DNA of 64,000 nt from assembly GCA_963722585.1 (NCBI GenBank), contig CAVRNU010000035.1:1-64000 (forward strand), written 5' to 3'. Numbering within the stretch: position 1 is the first letter of the stretch; each line of letters opens with the position of its first letter. Position numbers and translations under genes: made by a program. The DNA is from KBS-96 sp963722585 (lineage in GTDB: Bacteria > Acidobacteriota > Terriglobia > Bryobacterales > Bryobacteraceae). The notes below the pieces were generated by a model that saw only the letters and a list, made by a program, of their open reading frames with translations, searched no databases and was not told where the DNA came from. Positions 17,253-27,300 of this stretch are shown piece by piece.

Positions 17253-17375
17253 GCTGGCGGATTGTATAGAGTGTTTTGAGGCATAGGCCAGTCAAGGTCG
17301 CTGACGCTTCCGGCTCCGTTTCAGGGGTTCGGACGATAGAAACGCCATCTAAATCCAGGCCCTTGGTACAAGCCG

Positions 17376-17417
17376 ATGCCGCCACGAATGGCGGCATAGC
17401 AGGGCTGGGGCCCTGCT
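17376..17417 (+). repeat. Pair of adjacent perfect hairpins (REP-like)
   Basis: A 9-bp perfect stem ATGCCGCCA/TGGCGGCAT with loop CGAA (17376-17397) is directly followed by an 8-bp perfect stem AGCAGGGC/GCCCTGCT with loop TGGG (17398-17417). No T-run follows, so this is not a classical intrinsic terminator. It lies in the gap between the duplicated M56 unit and the next gene and may be a copy of a dispersed palindromic repeat. Confidence 0.6.
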
Positions 17418-17459
17418 CCACCGGTATGGGCGGCGGGGCTTTGCTACTATCGGAATTCG

Positions 17460-18536
17460 ATGCGGCTCACAATGGTTCTATTGTGTGTCGTCTGCAGCGC
17501 ACGGCTCGCGCTGACGCGGCCCAAAGAAGCACGGTCGAAAGACTTGGCGGCTTTGACCGCTTATTTCGTCGATGTCGAGGGTGGGCAGGCGACGCTCATC
17601 ATCACGCCCGAAGGGCAATCGGTTTTAATCGACGCAGGATGGGCTGGTAACGATTCGCGCGACGCGGACCGGATTGCGGAGGCGGCCAAGCTTGCGAAGA
17701 TCAAGCGCATCGACTATTTCATTTTGACGCATTACCACGCCGATCACGTGGGCGGCGTGCGAGAGCTCGTCGAGAAGATACCGATCGGCACCTTCATCGA
17801 TCATGGACCGGACCGGGAAGCGGTGAACGAGACGCAAAAGCAGTTGGTGCAGGACTATGCGACGGCGGCATCGGCGGCCGGAGAGCATCTGGTAGTCAAA
17901 CCGGGGGACGTGCTGCCGATCAAGGGTCTGGATGTGACGGTCGTGTCGTCGGACGGTAATGTTTTAAAAAAACCGCTGCGAAGCGGCGGCAATGTGAACA
18001 CGTTTTGTGAGACAACTCCCGACAAGCCGCCAGACCCAAGTGAAAACGCGCGATCGCTGGGAACATTTTGGCATTTTGGCCGGTTTCACATGCTCGATTT
18101 AGGTGACTTGACCTGGAACAAGGAAAAGGAACTGATGTGCCCAGTGGATCCGTTCGGAAAAGTGGACGTGTTCGTGGTCTCGCATCACGGGCTCGACTCG
18201 AGCAACAGCCCCGCATTGGTTCACGACATTAGCCCGCGGGTGGCAATTGAGGACAACGGCTCGGGAAAAGGCGGGTCGGCATCCACATACAATGTTCTGA
18301 AAACAGCGCAAGGGCTCGAGGATATCTGGCAGCTTCATTACTCGGAAGACGGCGGCAGGGAACATAATGCGCTGGACTCGAATATCGCGAATATAGGCGA
18401 TGACGATAGCGGCTATTATCTGAAGCTGGTGGCGCATGAGGATGGCAGTTTTGCCGTTTACAACGCCCGCAACAAGTACAGCCGGGCTTACCAAGCTAAG
18501 TACAGCATCGGAAGTTATAAATGGGAGACGAGATGA
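17460..18536 (+). CDS. Metallo-beta-lactamase-fold hydrolase (ComEC/Rec2-like), probably secreted
   Basis: A 358-residue protein starting with a short hydrophobic leader (MRLTMVLLCVVCSARLAL). The metallo-beta-lactamase core follows: TAYFVDVEGGQATLIITPEG, LIDAGW, and the zinc motif LTHYHADHVGG (HxHxDH) near residue 95. Later His/Asp ligands lie in MLDLGDLTW and VSHHGLDSS. The order matches the ComEC-type MBL domain found in stand-alone extracellular hydrolases; the membrane channel of ComEC is absent. Substrate unknown, possibly a phosphodiester. It is intact and lies 22 bases before a small gene on the same strand. Confidence 0.85.
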   Translation: MRLTMVLLCVVCSARLALTRPKEARSKDLAALTAYFVDVEGGQATLIITPEGQSVLIDAGWAGNDSRDADRIAEAAKLAKIKRIDYFILTHYHADHVGGVRELVEKIPIGTFIDHGPDREAVNETQKQLVQDYATAASAAGEHLVVKPGDVLPIKGLDVTVVSSDGNVLKKPLRSGGNVNTFCETTPDKPPDPSENARSLGTFWHFGRFHMLDLGDLTWNKEKELMCPVDPFGKVDVFVVSHHGLDSSNSPALVHDISPRVAIEDNGSGKGGSASTYNVLKTAQGLEDIWQLHYSEDGGREHNALDSNIANIGDDDSGYYLKLVAHEDGSFAVYNARNKYSRAYQAKYSIGSYKWETR

Positions 18537-18557
18537 CGAGAGCGCTACCGTGAAAGT

Positions 18558-18827
18558 ATGCGGCAGGAGCCGGATTTTTTTGACGGGCGCGAGCTGCGGC
18601 TTTTGTTTATGGCCCGGAAGCTGCGCGAGGCATTGAAGCTCGAGGATCTATTGACGGAATCGGGTGTCGATTACTGTGTCGAGACGGGGTTTTACGAAGG
18701 CGGGCTACTATTCCGGACGCAGCTGACCGGGGCATTTTTCTACGTCGATCCGCAAGATCTGGCGCGGTCACACCGTCTGCTGCTCGAGAACCGGTTCAAG
18801 CCTTATGAAGCGGAACGCGATCGGTAA
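18558..18827 (+). CDS. Conserved small protein of unknown function (DUF2007-like)
   Basis: An 89-residue soluble protein with no signal peptide or membrane segment. The middle (LEDLLTESGVDYCVETGFYEG, FRTQLTGAFFYVDPQDLARS) resembles DUF2007-type 'putative signal-transducing' proteins: a small alpha/beta fold with a helix, a strand pair and another helix. It may start at the internal Met at 18609 (MARKLREAL). It lies close downstream of the metallo-hydrolase, so both may share a transcript. No function can be assigned. Confidence 0.5.
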   Translation: MRQEPDFFDGRELRLLFMARKLREALKLEDLLTESGVDYCVETGFYEGGLLFRTQLTGAFFYVDPQDLARSHRLLLENRFKPYEAERDR

Positions 18828-18849
18828 GGCGACATGGTGGCTGAGTTGG

Positions 18850-21022
18850 TTATGGATGAAGATTGTCGACGAAGAAATCGGTCATCTGCTCGTGCATGCC
18901 CTCGCTCACCTCGCCCGTGACGCCATGCGTCTTCTGCGGGTAGAGCATGAAGTCGAATTGCTTATTGGCGCGGTGAAGAGCGGTCATCATTTGCATGGTG
19001 TTCTGAAACAGAACATTGTCGTCTTCAAAGTTGCAAACGATGAGGAGTTTGCCTTCGAGCTTTGAGGCGGCAAGCACGTTCGAGCTCCGCGCGTATCCTT
19101 GCGGGTTATCAGTGGGAAGGCCCATGTAGCGTTCGGTATAGATGGTGTCGTAATTATGCCAATCGGTGACGGGCGCCCCTGCTACGCCAACCTTGAATAG
19201 ATCGGGAGCTCTCAGAAGCGAATAGATGGTCATATAACCGCCGAAACTCCAGCCGTAGATGCCGATGCGATTTCTGTCGACAAAGCCCATACTGACGAGC
19301 TTTTCGACGCCCGTTCGCTGATCGGCCAGTTCCGTTTTGCCCAACTCGCGGTAAACCGGGTTTTCGAAGGCGTGGCCGTAGCCGTAAGAGCCGCGGTTAT
19401 CCAACTGCCAGACGACGAATCCTTTATTCGCCAGTACTTGTTCCCACGATAAGCCCTCCCAAACATTGCGAATGGACTGGGCCTGTGGACCGCCGTAGAC
19501 GAAAACGATTGCGGGGTATTTCTTGCTCGGATCGAAGTTGGCGGGCTTAATGAGGCGTGCGTACATGGTCGTGCCATCGCTTGCCGGGATTGTCACGATC
19601 TCGGCCGGAACGATATTCAGATTGCTGAGTGACGAGCGGTCGGCGGATTTGGTCACGGAAAGCTGGACGCCATCGGAATCGTGGAGGGTCGTTTCAGGCG
19701 GAGTGGTGAGGTTGGAGAATGTATCGAGATAGTAGCTTCCGTTTTCGTCGATTTTGACGCTATGCATGCCGGAGCCCTGCGAGATCCGCTCAGGGCGCTC
19801 CGCCATCGAACGGCACGCGATAAAGCTGGTCTTCGAGCGGGCTTGATTCGCTCGAGGTGAAATAAATGGACCGATGCTTTTCGTCGAACGCGTCAACCCG
19901 ATTCACTTGCCAATTGCCGGAGGTGAGTTGCTTCAGCAGTTCGCCATTCAGCGAATAGAGATAGAGGTGGCGAAAGCCGCTGCGTTCGCTCGACCACAGG
20001 AATTGGGGCGAGGCTTTAAAGAAATGGAGGTCGTCGTTAATATTGATCCACGTTTTGTCGTGCTCGGCGAGAAGCGTGCGCAGGCTGCCCGAGGAACAAT
20101 CGGCTAGCAACAGTTCAAGTTGGTTCTGGACGCGATTCATGCGCTCGATCGCAACGGACTTGGAATCAGGCAACCATTGAATACGCGCAATGAGTTGATC
20201 GGGCGCAGTGGTGACGTTCAGCCATTTTGTATCTCCGCCGGTTGCCGGAACGATTCCGATCTTCACCACGGCGTTGGGCGTGCCAGCCTGCGGATACCGC
20301 TGAGGTTCGTAAATCGCGCGGGTGAGGAGAAGGTCTTCGTGAGGGTATAGGAATTCACCGCCAACATTAAACTGCATGTACGCAATCTGCTTGGAATCGG
20401 GCGACCACCAAAAAGCCTTTCCGAGATCGAGCTCTTCGGGATAAACCCAGTCGAGCTGACCGTTCAGAAGAGTCGGCCCGCCGTCGAAGGTGAGCTCGGT
20501 CGTCTTGCGGGAAGAAAGATCGAGTACATACAAATTCGCATCGCGCCGGAACAAGACGAAGCGCCCATCGGGCGAAAGAGCAGGGACGTTTTGCGAATTG
20601 ATTTCAGCCAGGACCTCGCGAGGCTTAGATCGGCCGACGTCGGCAATGAAGGTACCCGCGGGAGTGGAGACGAGCATGCTTTTTCCGCCAGGAAACCATT
20701 GCGGACCGCTCGCATCCACCCGCCGGTTTTGCCAATGAAATGGCGCGGGAGTTGAAGGTCGATTCGTGGGGGAGCCGGCCCCTAGTTCGCTCAACGTAAG
20801 CCAGGCTGTGGCACGGCGAGACCGGATATCGTAGACCCAGAGTTTACCTCCCGCTTCGTAGGAAAATCCGTTGCCATCGGAGCGCCAAATCGGCTCAGGA
20901 GCAGCGAAGAATGCCGGCGTCGTGAAAAGATCGTGAACCGTGACGGGCTTTTTACCGCCCTGATAGGCCGCGCAAATCAGGGCCAAAGGGAACAGGATAT
21001 TGGATAGAGCGAGGCCTTTCAT
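18850..21022 (-). CDS. S9B dipeptidyl-peptidase IV-like protease (one frameshift)
   Basis: Secreted or periplasmic serine peptidase that would remove dipeptides from peptides with proline at position 2. The start chosen at 21022 gives a signal peptide (LALSNILFPLALICAAY). The N-terminal half is the DPP-IV beta-propeller (SPDGRFVLFRRDANLYVLDL, PEELDLGKAFWWSPDSKQIAYMQF with the family Glu pair region). The C-terminal alpha/beta hydrolase carries the nucleophile Ser in GWSFGGYM, the Asp in ICNFEDDNV and the His in KTHGVTG. The gene is split by one extra base in the G run at 19793-19795: the frame reads VPFDGGAP-stop, whereas removing one base gives VPFDGGAPERISQGSGMHSV. Either a sequencing indel or a young frameshift. 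Confidence 0.85.
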
Positions 21023-21108
21023 GTGATCTCGATTGTAACGACCCTGGGATTTGGAATTTTGCCTAATGGCGGCGAGCAAGTGTAAACGTTCTCAGATCCA
21101 TTGAGAAA

Positions 21109-21125
21109 CCCTCTCGGCGAGAGGG
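21109..21125. other. Hairpin in the divergent peptidase/phosphorylase interval
   Basis: CCCTCTC at 21109-21115 and GAGAGGG at 21119-21125 form a 7-bp perfect stem with a 3-base loop. It lies between divergent genes, upstream of both, so it is not a 3' terminator. It could fold in the 5' leader of the glycogen phosphorylase mRNA; no function is shown. Confidence 0.3.
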
Positions 21126-21191
21126 ACTTCAGTAGAGATAAAATCCTTCGGCGACTTATGATCAGAATACGGCTTAGACTCAAACGCTCAC

Positions 21192-23627
21192 ATGTATAAA
21201 CGACCAGCCATCAGTTCCGAACTCCTGACCGAAACGATCGAAAATCATCTTCGCTATTTCATCGGAAAATTCGAGGGCCAAGCCTCGGCTTACGAGACCT
21301 TCCGGGCGCTGGGGCTAGCGCTGCGTCCGTTTATCGTGGACCGAATGATCGACACCGCGGCCCGCTGCCGCGCCGCAAACGCCAAGCGAGTCTACTACTT
21401 GTCGATGGAGTTCCTGATTGGCCAGAGCCTGGCGAATACATTAAATAATCTAGGATTGATGGAGATTTGCCGTGCGGCCATTAAACCGCTCGGCTTTTCG
21501 TTCGAGCAACTGGTTGATGCCGAACCGGACGCGGCGCTGGGGAACGGCGGATTGGGCCGGTTGGCAGCTTGCTTTCTCGAGTCGCTCGCCTCGCTTGATA
21601 TGCCGGGTTTCGGGTACGGGCTTAACTACGAATTCGGGCTGTTCCGGCAAAAGATTCAGAGCGGGTTTCAGAAGGAGGAGCCCGATCATTGGCGCAGCGA
21701 AGAATCGCCCTGGATTATCGTTCATCCTGACCAGATCTGCTACATCCCGGTCTACGGATATGTCCAGCATGGCGGCGATAAGCCCATGTGGATGGGATGG
21801 AAACTGCTGGTTGGCGTTCCGCATGATATCCCGATTGCCGGCTACGGCGGCCGGACGGTGAACTATCTCCGGCTCTATTCGGCGCGCGCTTCGGCGCATT
21901 TCAACATGGAGATATTCAACAGCGGCGACTACATGCGGGCGGTAGGCGAAAAGATCGACTCGGAGAACGTGTCGAAAGTCCTGTATCCATCGGATGCGGC
22001 TCCGGCGGGTCGCGAATTACGGCTGTTGCAGGAGTACTTCCTGGTCGCTTGCGCGGTGCGCGATATTTTTAACCGGTTCGACGAGGAATGCTCCGATCTG
22101 AAATCCCTCCCGGACAAAGCCGCCATTCAGTTAAACGATACGCATCCGGCGCTCACGGTGGCGGAGATGATGCGGCTGTTAGTGGATGAACGGAGAATGG
22201 AGTGGGAAGAGGCATGGGAGATCACGTGTAACACTTGTGCCTACACGAATCACACGCTGATGCCTGAGGCCCTCGAGCGGTGGCCGGTTAGCTTGCTCGA
22301 GCGAGTGTTGCCCCGGCATCTCCAGATCATTTACGAAATTAATCAACGGTTTCTGGATCTGGTTCGCAGCCGCTGGCCGCAAGAGCCTCTCCGTCTGAAG
22401 GAAGTTTCTTTGGTCGAAGAATCCGGAGAGCGTGCCGTCCGTATGGCCCATCTCGCCATTGTTGGCGGACACGCCGTGAACGGCGTGGCTGCCCTGCATT
22501 CGGAATTAGTCAAGCACGAACTGCTTCCCAAGTTTTACGAGCTTTGGCCTGAGAAATTTCAGAACAAGACGAATGGCGTGACCCACCGGCGGTGGCTCGC
22601 CTATGCCAATCCTGGGCTTGCGTCTCTGATTACATCGGCAATTGGAGATTCCTGGATTGGCGATTTCAGCCAGATACGCGCGCTTGAACCCTTTGCAAAC
22701 GACTCGCAGTTTCTCGAGAAGTTCAGAGAAATTAAACACCGGCGGAAGCAGACGCTAGCCGACCTGGTGGACCAAAACACCGGAATTTCCATTAACGCCG
22801 ACCATGTGTTCGACATCCAGATCAAGCGGATTCACGAATATAAGCGCCAGCTCCTTCACGTCCTTCAGATCATTGACGAATACCTGTGTCTGGTTGAGGA
22901 CGGGCGGAAACCGGCAAATCCTGTAGTGCATATATTTGGCGGCAAGGCGGCTCCCGGCTATGTAATGGCGAAGCTGATCATCAAACTCATCAACAATGCC
23001 GGAGCCATCATTAACAGCGACAAACGAGCCAACGATTGGATTCACGTTGTATTTATGCCCGACTACCGAGTGTCGCTGGCCGAAAAACTGATTCCGGCCG
23101 CGGACGTCAGCGAGCAAATCTCGACGGCCGGCATGGAGGCGTCGGGAACGGGCAACATGAAACTGGCGATGAATGGGGCGCTGACGCTTGGGACGATGGA
23201 CGGCGCCAATATCGAGATTGTGGAGGAAGTCGGGCTGGAGAATGCTTACATATTCGGACTGAGCGCCGAAGAAGTCGCGGAGCAAAAAAGAAACTGGTCC
23301 TACCGGCCCTCTCAGCTCTACCGCTCCAACGAGCGCATCCGGCGCGTCATCGATTCTCTATCGAGCGACCGTTTCTGTCCGACAGAGCCTTCACTATTCC
23401 GGCCGATCGCGGAGAAGTTGCTGTATGACGGAGAGCAGTATTTTCACTTGGCCGACTTCACCTCGTATGTAGATACGAAGGCCAGGGTCCTCGAAGAATA
23501 TACAGAGCGCGAACGCTGGAGCAAGCGAGCTGTATTGAACATTGCCCGATCAGGGAAATTCTCGAGCGACCGCACCATTCGTGAGTACGCCGATCAGATC
23601 TGGAACGTAAGGTCGCTAAGCGCTTGA
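21192..23627 (+). CDS. glgP: Glycogen/starch phosphorylase
   Basis: Cytosolic enzyme (EC 2.4.1.1) releasing glucose-1-phosphate from alpha-1,4-glucans, using pyridoxal phosphate. The 811 residues match the usual 800-840 of the GT35 family. Visible motifs are YYLSMEFLIGQSLANTLNNL, LGNGGLGRLAACFLESLA, QLNDTHPALTVAEMMRLLVD, and the cofactor region EASGTGNMKLAMNGALTLGT with the PLP-binding Lys at about residue 657, followed by DGANIEI. The large N-terminal extension with regulatory phosphoserine known from the animal enzyme is absent. The gene is intact. It is divergent from the DPP-IV-like peptidase; a GH57 glycosidase at 53.3 kb may belong to the same glucan metabolism. Confidence 0.96.
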   Translation: MYKRPAISSELLTETIENHLRYFIGKFEGQASAYETFRALGLALRPFIVDRMIDTAARCRAANAKRVYYLSMEFLIGQSLANTLNNLGLMEICRAAIKPLGFSFEQLVDAEPDAALGNGGLGRLAACFLESLASLDMPGFGYGLNYEFGLFRQKIQSGFQKEEPDHWRSEESPWIIVHPDQICYIPVYGYVQHGGDKPMWMGWKLLVGVPHDIPIAGYGGRTVNYLRLYSARASAHFNMEIFNSGDYMRAVGEKIDSENVSKVLYPSDAAPAGRELRLLQEYFLVACAVRDIFNRFDEECSDLKSLPDKAAIQLNDTHPALTVAEMMRLLVDERRMEWEEAWEITCNTCAYTNHTLMPEALERWPVSLLERVLPRHLQIIYEINQRFLDLVRSRWPQEPLRLKEVSLVEESGERAVRMAHLAIVGGHAVNGVAALHSELVKHELLPKFYELWPEKFQNKTNGVTHRRWLAYANPGLASLITSAIGDSWIGDFSQIRALEPFANDSQFLEKFREIKHRRKQTLADLVDQNTGISINADHVFDIQIKRIHEYKRQLLHVLQIIDEYLCLVEDGRKPANPVVHIFGGKAAPGYVMAKLIIKLINNAGAIINSDKRANDWIHVVFMPDYRVSLAEKLIPAADVSEQISTAGMEASGTGNMKLAMNGALTLGTMDGANIEIVEEVGLENAYIFGLSAEEVAEQKRNWSYRPSQLYRSNERIRRVIDSLSSDRFCPTEPSLFRPIAEKLLYDGEQYFHLADFTSYVDTKARVLEEYTERERWSKRAVLNIARSGKFSSDRTIREYADQIWNVRSLSA

Positions 23628-23668
23628 GGACGCTGGGGGCGAGCAGGCTTCACTGGCAAGTTCGACCT

Positions 23669-24304
23669 TCAGGTGTCGATGATGCCGCGTTTGACCCCGA
23701 TCATGACGGCATGTGTACGATCTTTGGCGGCGAGCTTGGATAAGATGTTGCTCATGTGAGCTTTAACGGTTTCTTGGGCAATCGAAAGTTGCGCGGCAAT
23801 TTCCTTGTTCGCGTTGCCCGCCGCGACACGACGCAACACTTCTATCTCGCGTTGAGTGAGCGGATCGTCGACTGAGTGCTCGGCAATTGCCATTGCGATT
23901 TCACTGCGAATACAAAGCCGGCCTGCATGTACGGAGCGAATCGCATCCGGCAGTTCTTTCCGCAGCATGTTTTTGAGCAGATATCCGGAAGCGCCGGCTT
24001 TGATCGCGCGTAATGCCTGGACGTCGCCATCGTACGTCGTCACCACAACAATACGAGCATCGGGAAACTCCTTGCGGATCGCCAGGATCGCTTCGACGCC
24101 TCTCATCTCTGGCATCTGTAAATCCATCAGCGTTACATCCGGGCGGTGCGCGCGATAGCACTCTATCGCTTCGCGTCCGTTCGCTGCCTCGGCGACCAAG
24201 ACGATGTCGCGCTCAGATGCGAGTATGGCCGCGACGCCTTCACGCAATAACGGGTGATCGTCCACGGTGAGAACTGTGATTCGTTTCGCATCAGTTGACG
24301 TCAT
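23669..24304 (-). CDS. NarL/FixJ-family response regulator
   Basis: Two-component regulator with a receiver domain (VDDHPLLREGVAAIL, phosphoacceptor Asp in DVTLMDLQMPEM, Lys in AGASGYLLKNML) and a C-terminal LuxR-type helix-turn-helix (LTQREIEVLRRVAAGNANKEIAAQL, VKAHMSNILSKL). The Met at 24304 gives 211 residues; a start five codons upstream (24319) is possible. Either start overlaps the end of the adjacent kinase gene, whose stop is at 24291, so the pair is translationally coupled and this is its cognate regulator. It converges with glycogen phosphorylase. Confidence 0.93.
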   Translation of the reverse strand: MTSTDAKRITVLTVDDHPLLREGVAAILASERDIVLVAEAANGREAIECYRAHRPDVTLMDLQMPEMRGVEAILAIRKEFPDARIVVVTTYDGDVQALRAIKAGASGYLLKNMLRKELPDAIRSVHAGRLCIRSEIAMAIAEHSVDDPLTQREIEVLRRVAAGNANKEIAAQLSIAQETVKAHMSNILSKLAAKDRTHAVMIGVKRGIIDT

Positions 24305-27300
24305 TGCCGATACCCTCAATCGACGAGGTTAGAGTTCGCTGGTTTGATTTGCTACGGCTACCTACGTAGGCTACGCCGCTAGAAACTATCAACTCGATCT
24401 CCGTTCCCCCGTCGACCCGACTTCGTATATTCAGATGGCCGCGAATTTTGTTCGCGCGCTCCCGCATTCCCCGCAAGCCCCAGTGCGACGACTTCCCGCC
24501 TAACTCGAGCACCGCGGGATCGATTCCGCAGCCGTCATCGTGAATTCGAATGCGCAACTGTTTTGGAGAATAGCAAATCTCTACCTCGATCTCGCGGCTG
24601 CGCGCGTGGAGAAAGGCATTCGTTATCGCCTCGCAACCGATCCGGTAGGCTTCGTCGCGAACCAAAGGATGCAAGCGTCGTACCGCGCCTTCCACTAGGA
24701 TTCGGAACGCCGTATGCGAGGCGCCGGCGAATTCTTGAGCAACACTGGAAAACGCCTGCGAGAGATCGTTGTATTCGTCGCGGGAGGTGCGCAGACCTCT
24801 CACCCGATTCCGTCCCTCGGCCATGACCTCGTCGGCACGGTCAAGAGCTCTTTCCAAAGTCTGCCGCGTGGGCTTGTGTTCGGGAATCTCTTTGGCTACC
24901 GCCTGAAAGCGCAGCATCAAACCCTGAATGCCTTGCAGCAGCGTGTCATGTAGTTCGCGAGCGATCCGCTCGCGCTCGGAGAGTCGCTCGGCATACTGCA
25001 GATCCAGGCTCGCGGTGACCTGACGCAGACGCCACCGATAGACAGCCCAGATCAAGAAGCTCGCCGTCACGCCAGATAACAGAAGAAACCAGTTCGTCTG
25101 ATAAAACATCGGCGCAATGTCAAACTCGAGGGTCGCTCCCTCCTCGTTCCATACACCATCGTTATTGCAGCCAGCGACGCGAAACCGATACCGCCGCGGC
25201 GGCAAATTGGTATAGGTTGCCAAACGCGTCTCTACGGGTCCATTCCAATCAGTGTCATAGCCTTCGAGCTTGTAGCGGAATCGCACGCGTTCGGGCATCG
25301 ACAGGCTTAGAGCCGCGAAGCCGATCTCAATACTTCGCACCTTCGGCCGAAAGTGCAACTCCGGCGAAATTGCAAAGGTTCGATTATCCGCCTTCACTGT
25401 TTGGATGCGGATAGGAGGCGGCACGACGTTCATTGGGAGTCGAGCCGGATCGATGACCGCGATGCCGTCGGAAGTTGCAAACCAGAGTCGACCGTCGGCT
25501 GCTTTGGTCGCGGTTGGGAATGGCGCTTCCTGACGCGGTAAACCGGGTAGACCGTCAGAAGTATCGAGAAACAGTCTTTGCATTCGATACGAAGGCCACT
25601 TGAGGGCCTTCTCGACCTCTTGCGGGCCGACGCGAATGATCCCGAGGTCTCCGGCGATCCAGAGAAAGCCATCATTATCCTCCAGCACGGCCGAGGCCGA
25701 ACTGCCCGGGAGCCCATTCTCTTTGGTCAGCGTCACGAAGCGGTGGCCATCAAAGCGGCTTAGCCCGCCCTCTCCGCCAACCCAAACGCGACCCGCACGG
25801 TCGCCGGCAATCGTAAGCACCCTCCCTGGAGGCAATCCGTCGGAAACCGAATACCGGTGGAACCGGTCGTTCTCGTAGACGGCAACCTCTCCGCTCTCGA
25901 ATCCTAGCCAGACTCGTCCGCGCGCGTCACCGAACAGAATGCGGCACCGACGATTGGGGAGTTCTGGGCTATCGCGGAAATCGGTCCAAGTGCCGTTCCG
26001 AAGGCGCTTGACACGCGACTTGTCGGTCTCCCAAACCACAACCCAGAGGTTGTCCGAAGAATCGGTCGTGATCGCCTCCACGGTCGCCTTGTCCGCAGTG
26101 CCAGGCACGCGTACATAGGAAAACTTTTCGCCGATGCCCTCGGCCAGACCGAAACTGCCTCCAAGCCAGACGCGATCGTTCTCGTCGGAGTAAAGGCTGA
26201 GAATCCGTGTCGAGTCCGATCGGGAATAAGGCGGAAGCATCTGACTGACAATCCGCCTTCCAAGAAAATGCTGTACGGGATCCTGCGGATAATTGATCAT
26301 CCAAACAGTTCCGTCCGGCGTCGAGCTCAATGCCACACGAGGAGTTTTTATGAGCCCTTCTCTGGTGGAAAAGGGCGTCGCCTTGTTCTCGCGAAAGCGA
26401 TCGAGGCCCCTGTTCGTCCCGAACCAGATGTTGCCTTCGTGGTCTTGAAACGCTGCACGAACGCCGTCGCTCGAGAGCCCGTCCTGATTTTCGAAGCGAT
26501 CGAAAGTCGCCTGCTCCAGATGCCAGAAATCGGCTGCGCGGCGAATGCCGCCGCGGAATAACCCAATCCAGACGCTGGATCGGCCATCGAAGAGAACGCA
26601 TGACGGCGCCGTTTGAACCGCGCGCTCGACGTTAGGTCCCGAGCGGCCATGCACCGCCCTAACGGTAGGGCCGGGACCACTAGCCTCAGCCATCCATATT
26701 CCGCCATCGGGAGCTTCCGCCAGCTGCGCAACGAATCCAACCGGTTGAGCTGTCCCTTCGAAACTCTTCCCGTTTCGCGCCAGTTTCAGTATGGTGTTGA
26801 CACGGATGCTGTCCTTGTTGAATCCGAAGCTCAACCCGTCTGTCGCGGCCCAGAGCGTGCCGCGGCGGTCCACGATCAGCTGTTGCGCTCCCGGAGCACG
26901 GTACCCAAGCTCGGCGCCAACCCTGTTCCATCTCCCGTTTTCGAACCGGCTAAATCCGTTCGCGCCGGCCGCCCAAATGGAGCCATTCTGATCCTCGACG
27001 ATAGACTGCACGCCGCCAGTGTGCAGACCTTCGGCAGGCGTATAGGTTCTGAGAGTGTCATTATGCAGACGACTGATGGCATTCGATGCAAACCCTATCC
27101 ACAGGCCGCCATCCCGAGTTGCGAGCAGAGACAAAATCGACGACCGGGGAAGCTTCTCGCCGCCGGGCGCAGCTTCCCACGAAATGAAGTGCAGGCCGTC
27201 AAATCGGTAAAGGCCTGCCGGCGTTCCGAGCCACAGATAGCCGTCGGGTGTTTGCGCAATCGCTTGAACGGGTCCCGGAATTCCATCTTTGGCAGACCAC

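Larger units (their letters stand above)
14078..17299 (+). repeat. Tandem duplication of a ~1.6-kb blaI-M56-TonB unit
   Basis: The segment from about 14078 to 15693 is repeated in direct orientation from about 15694 to 17299 (offset 1616 at the start). Both units end with near-identical text around GAGGCATAGG.CAGTCAAGGT (15673-15692 and 17279-17298), and the second begins right after the first. The unit starts inside the blaI coding region, so the second copy has no promoter and no start codon. Identity is patchy: almost perfect over the first ~750 bases of the M56 gene, clearly lower with indels in the rest of blaI and in the M56 3' third. Confidence 0.88.

Noticed and set aside
21109..21125. 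Hairpin considered as an intrinsic terminator
   Set aside because: It lies upstream of both divergent genes and has no T-run; kept only as an unassigned hairpin.
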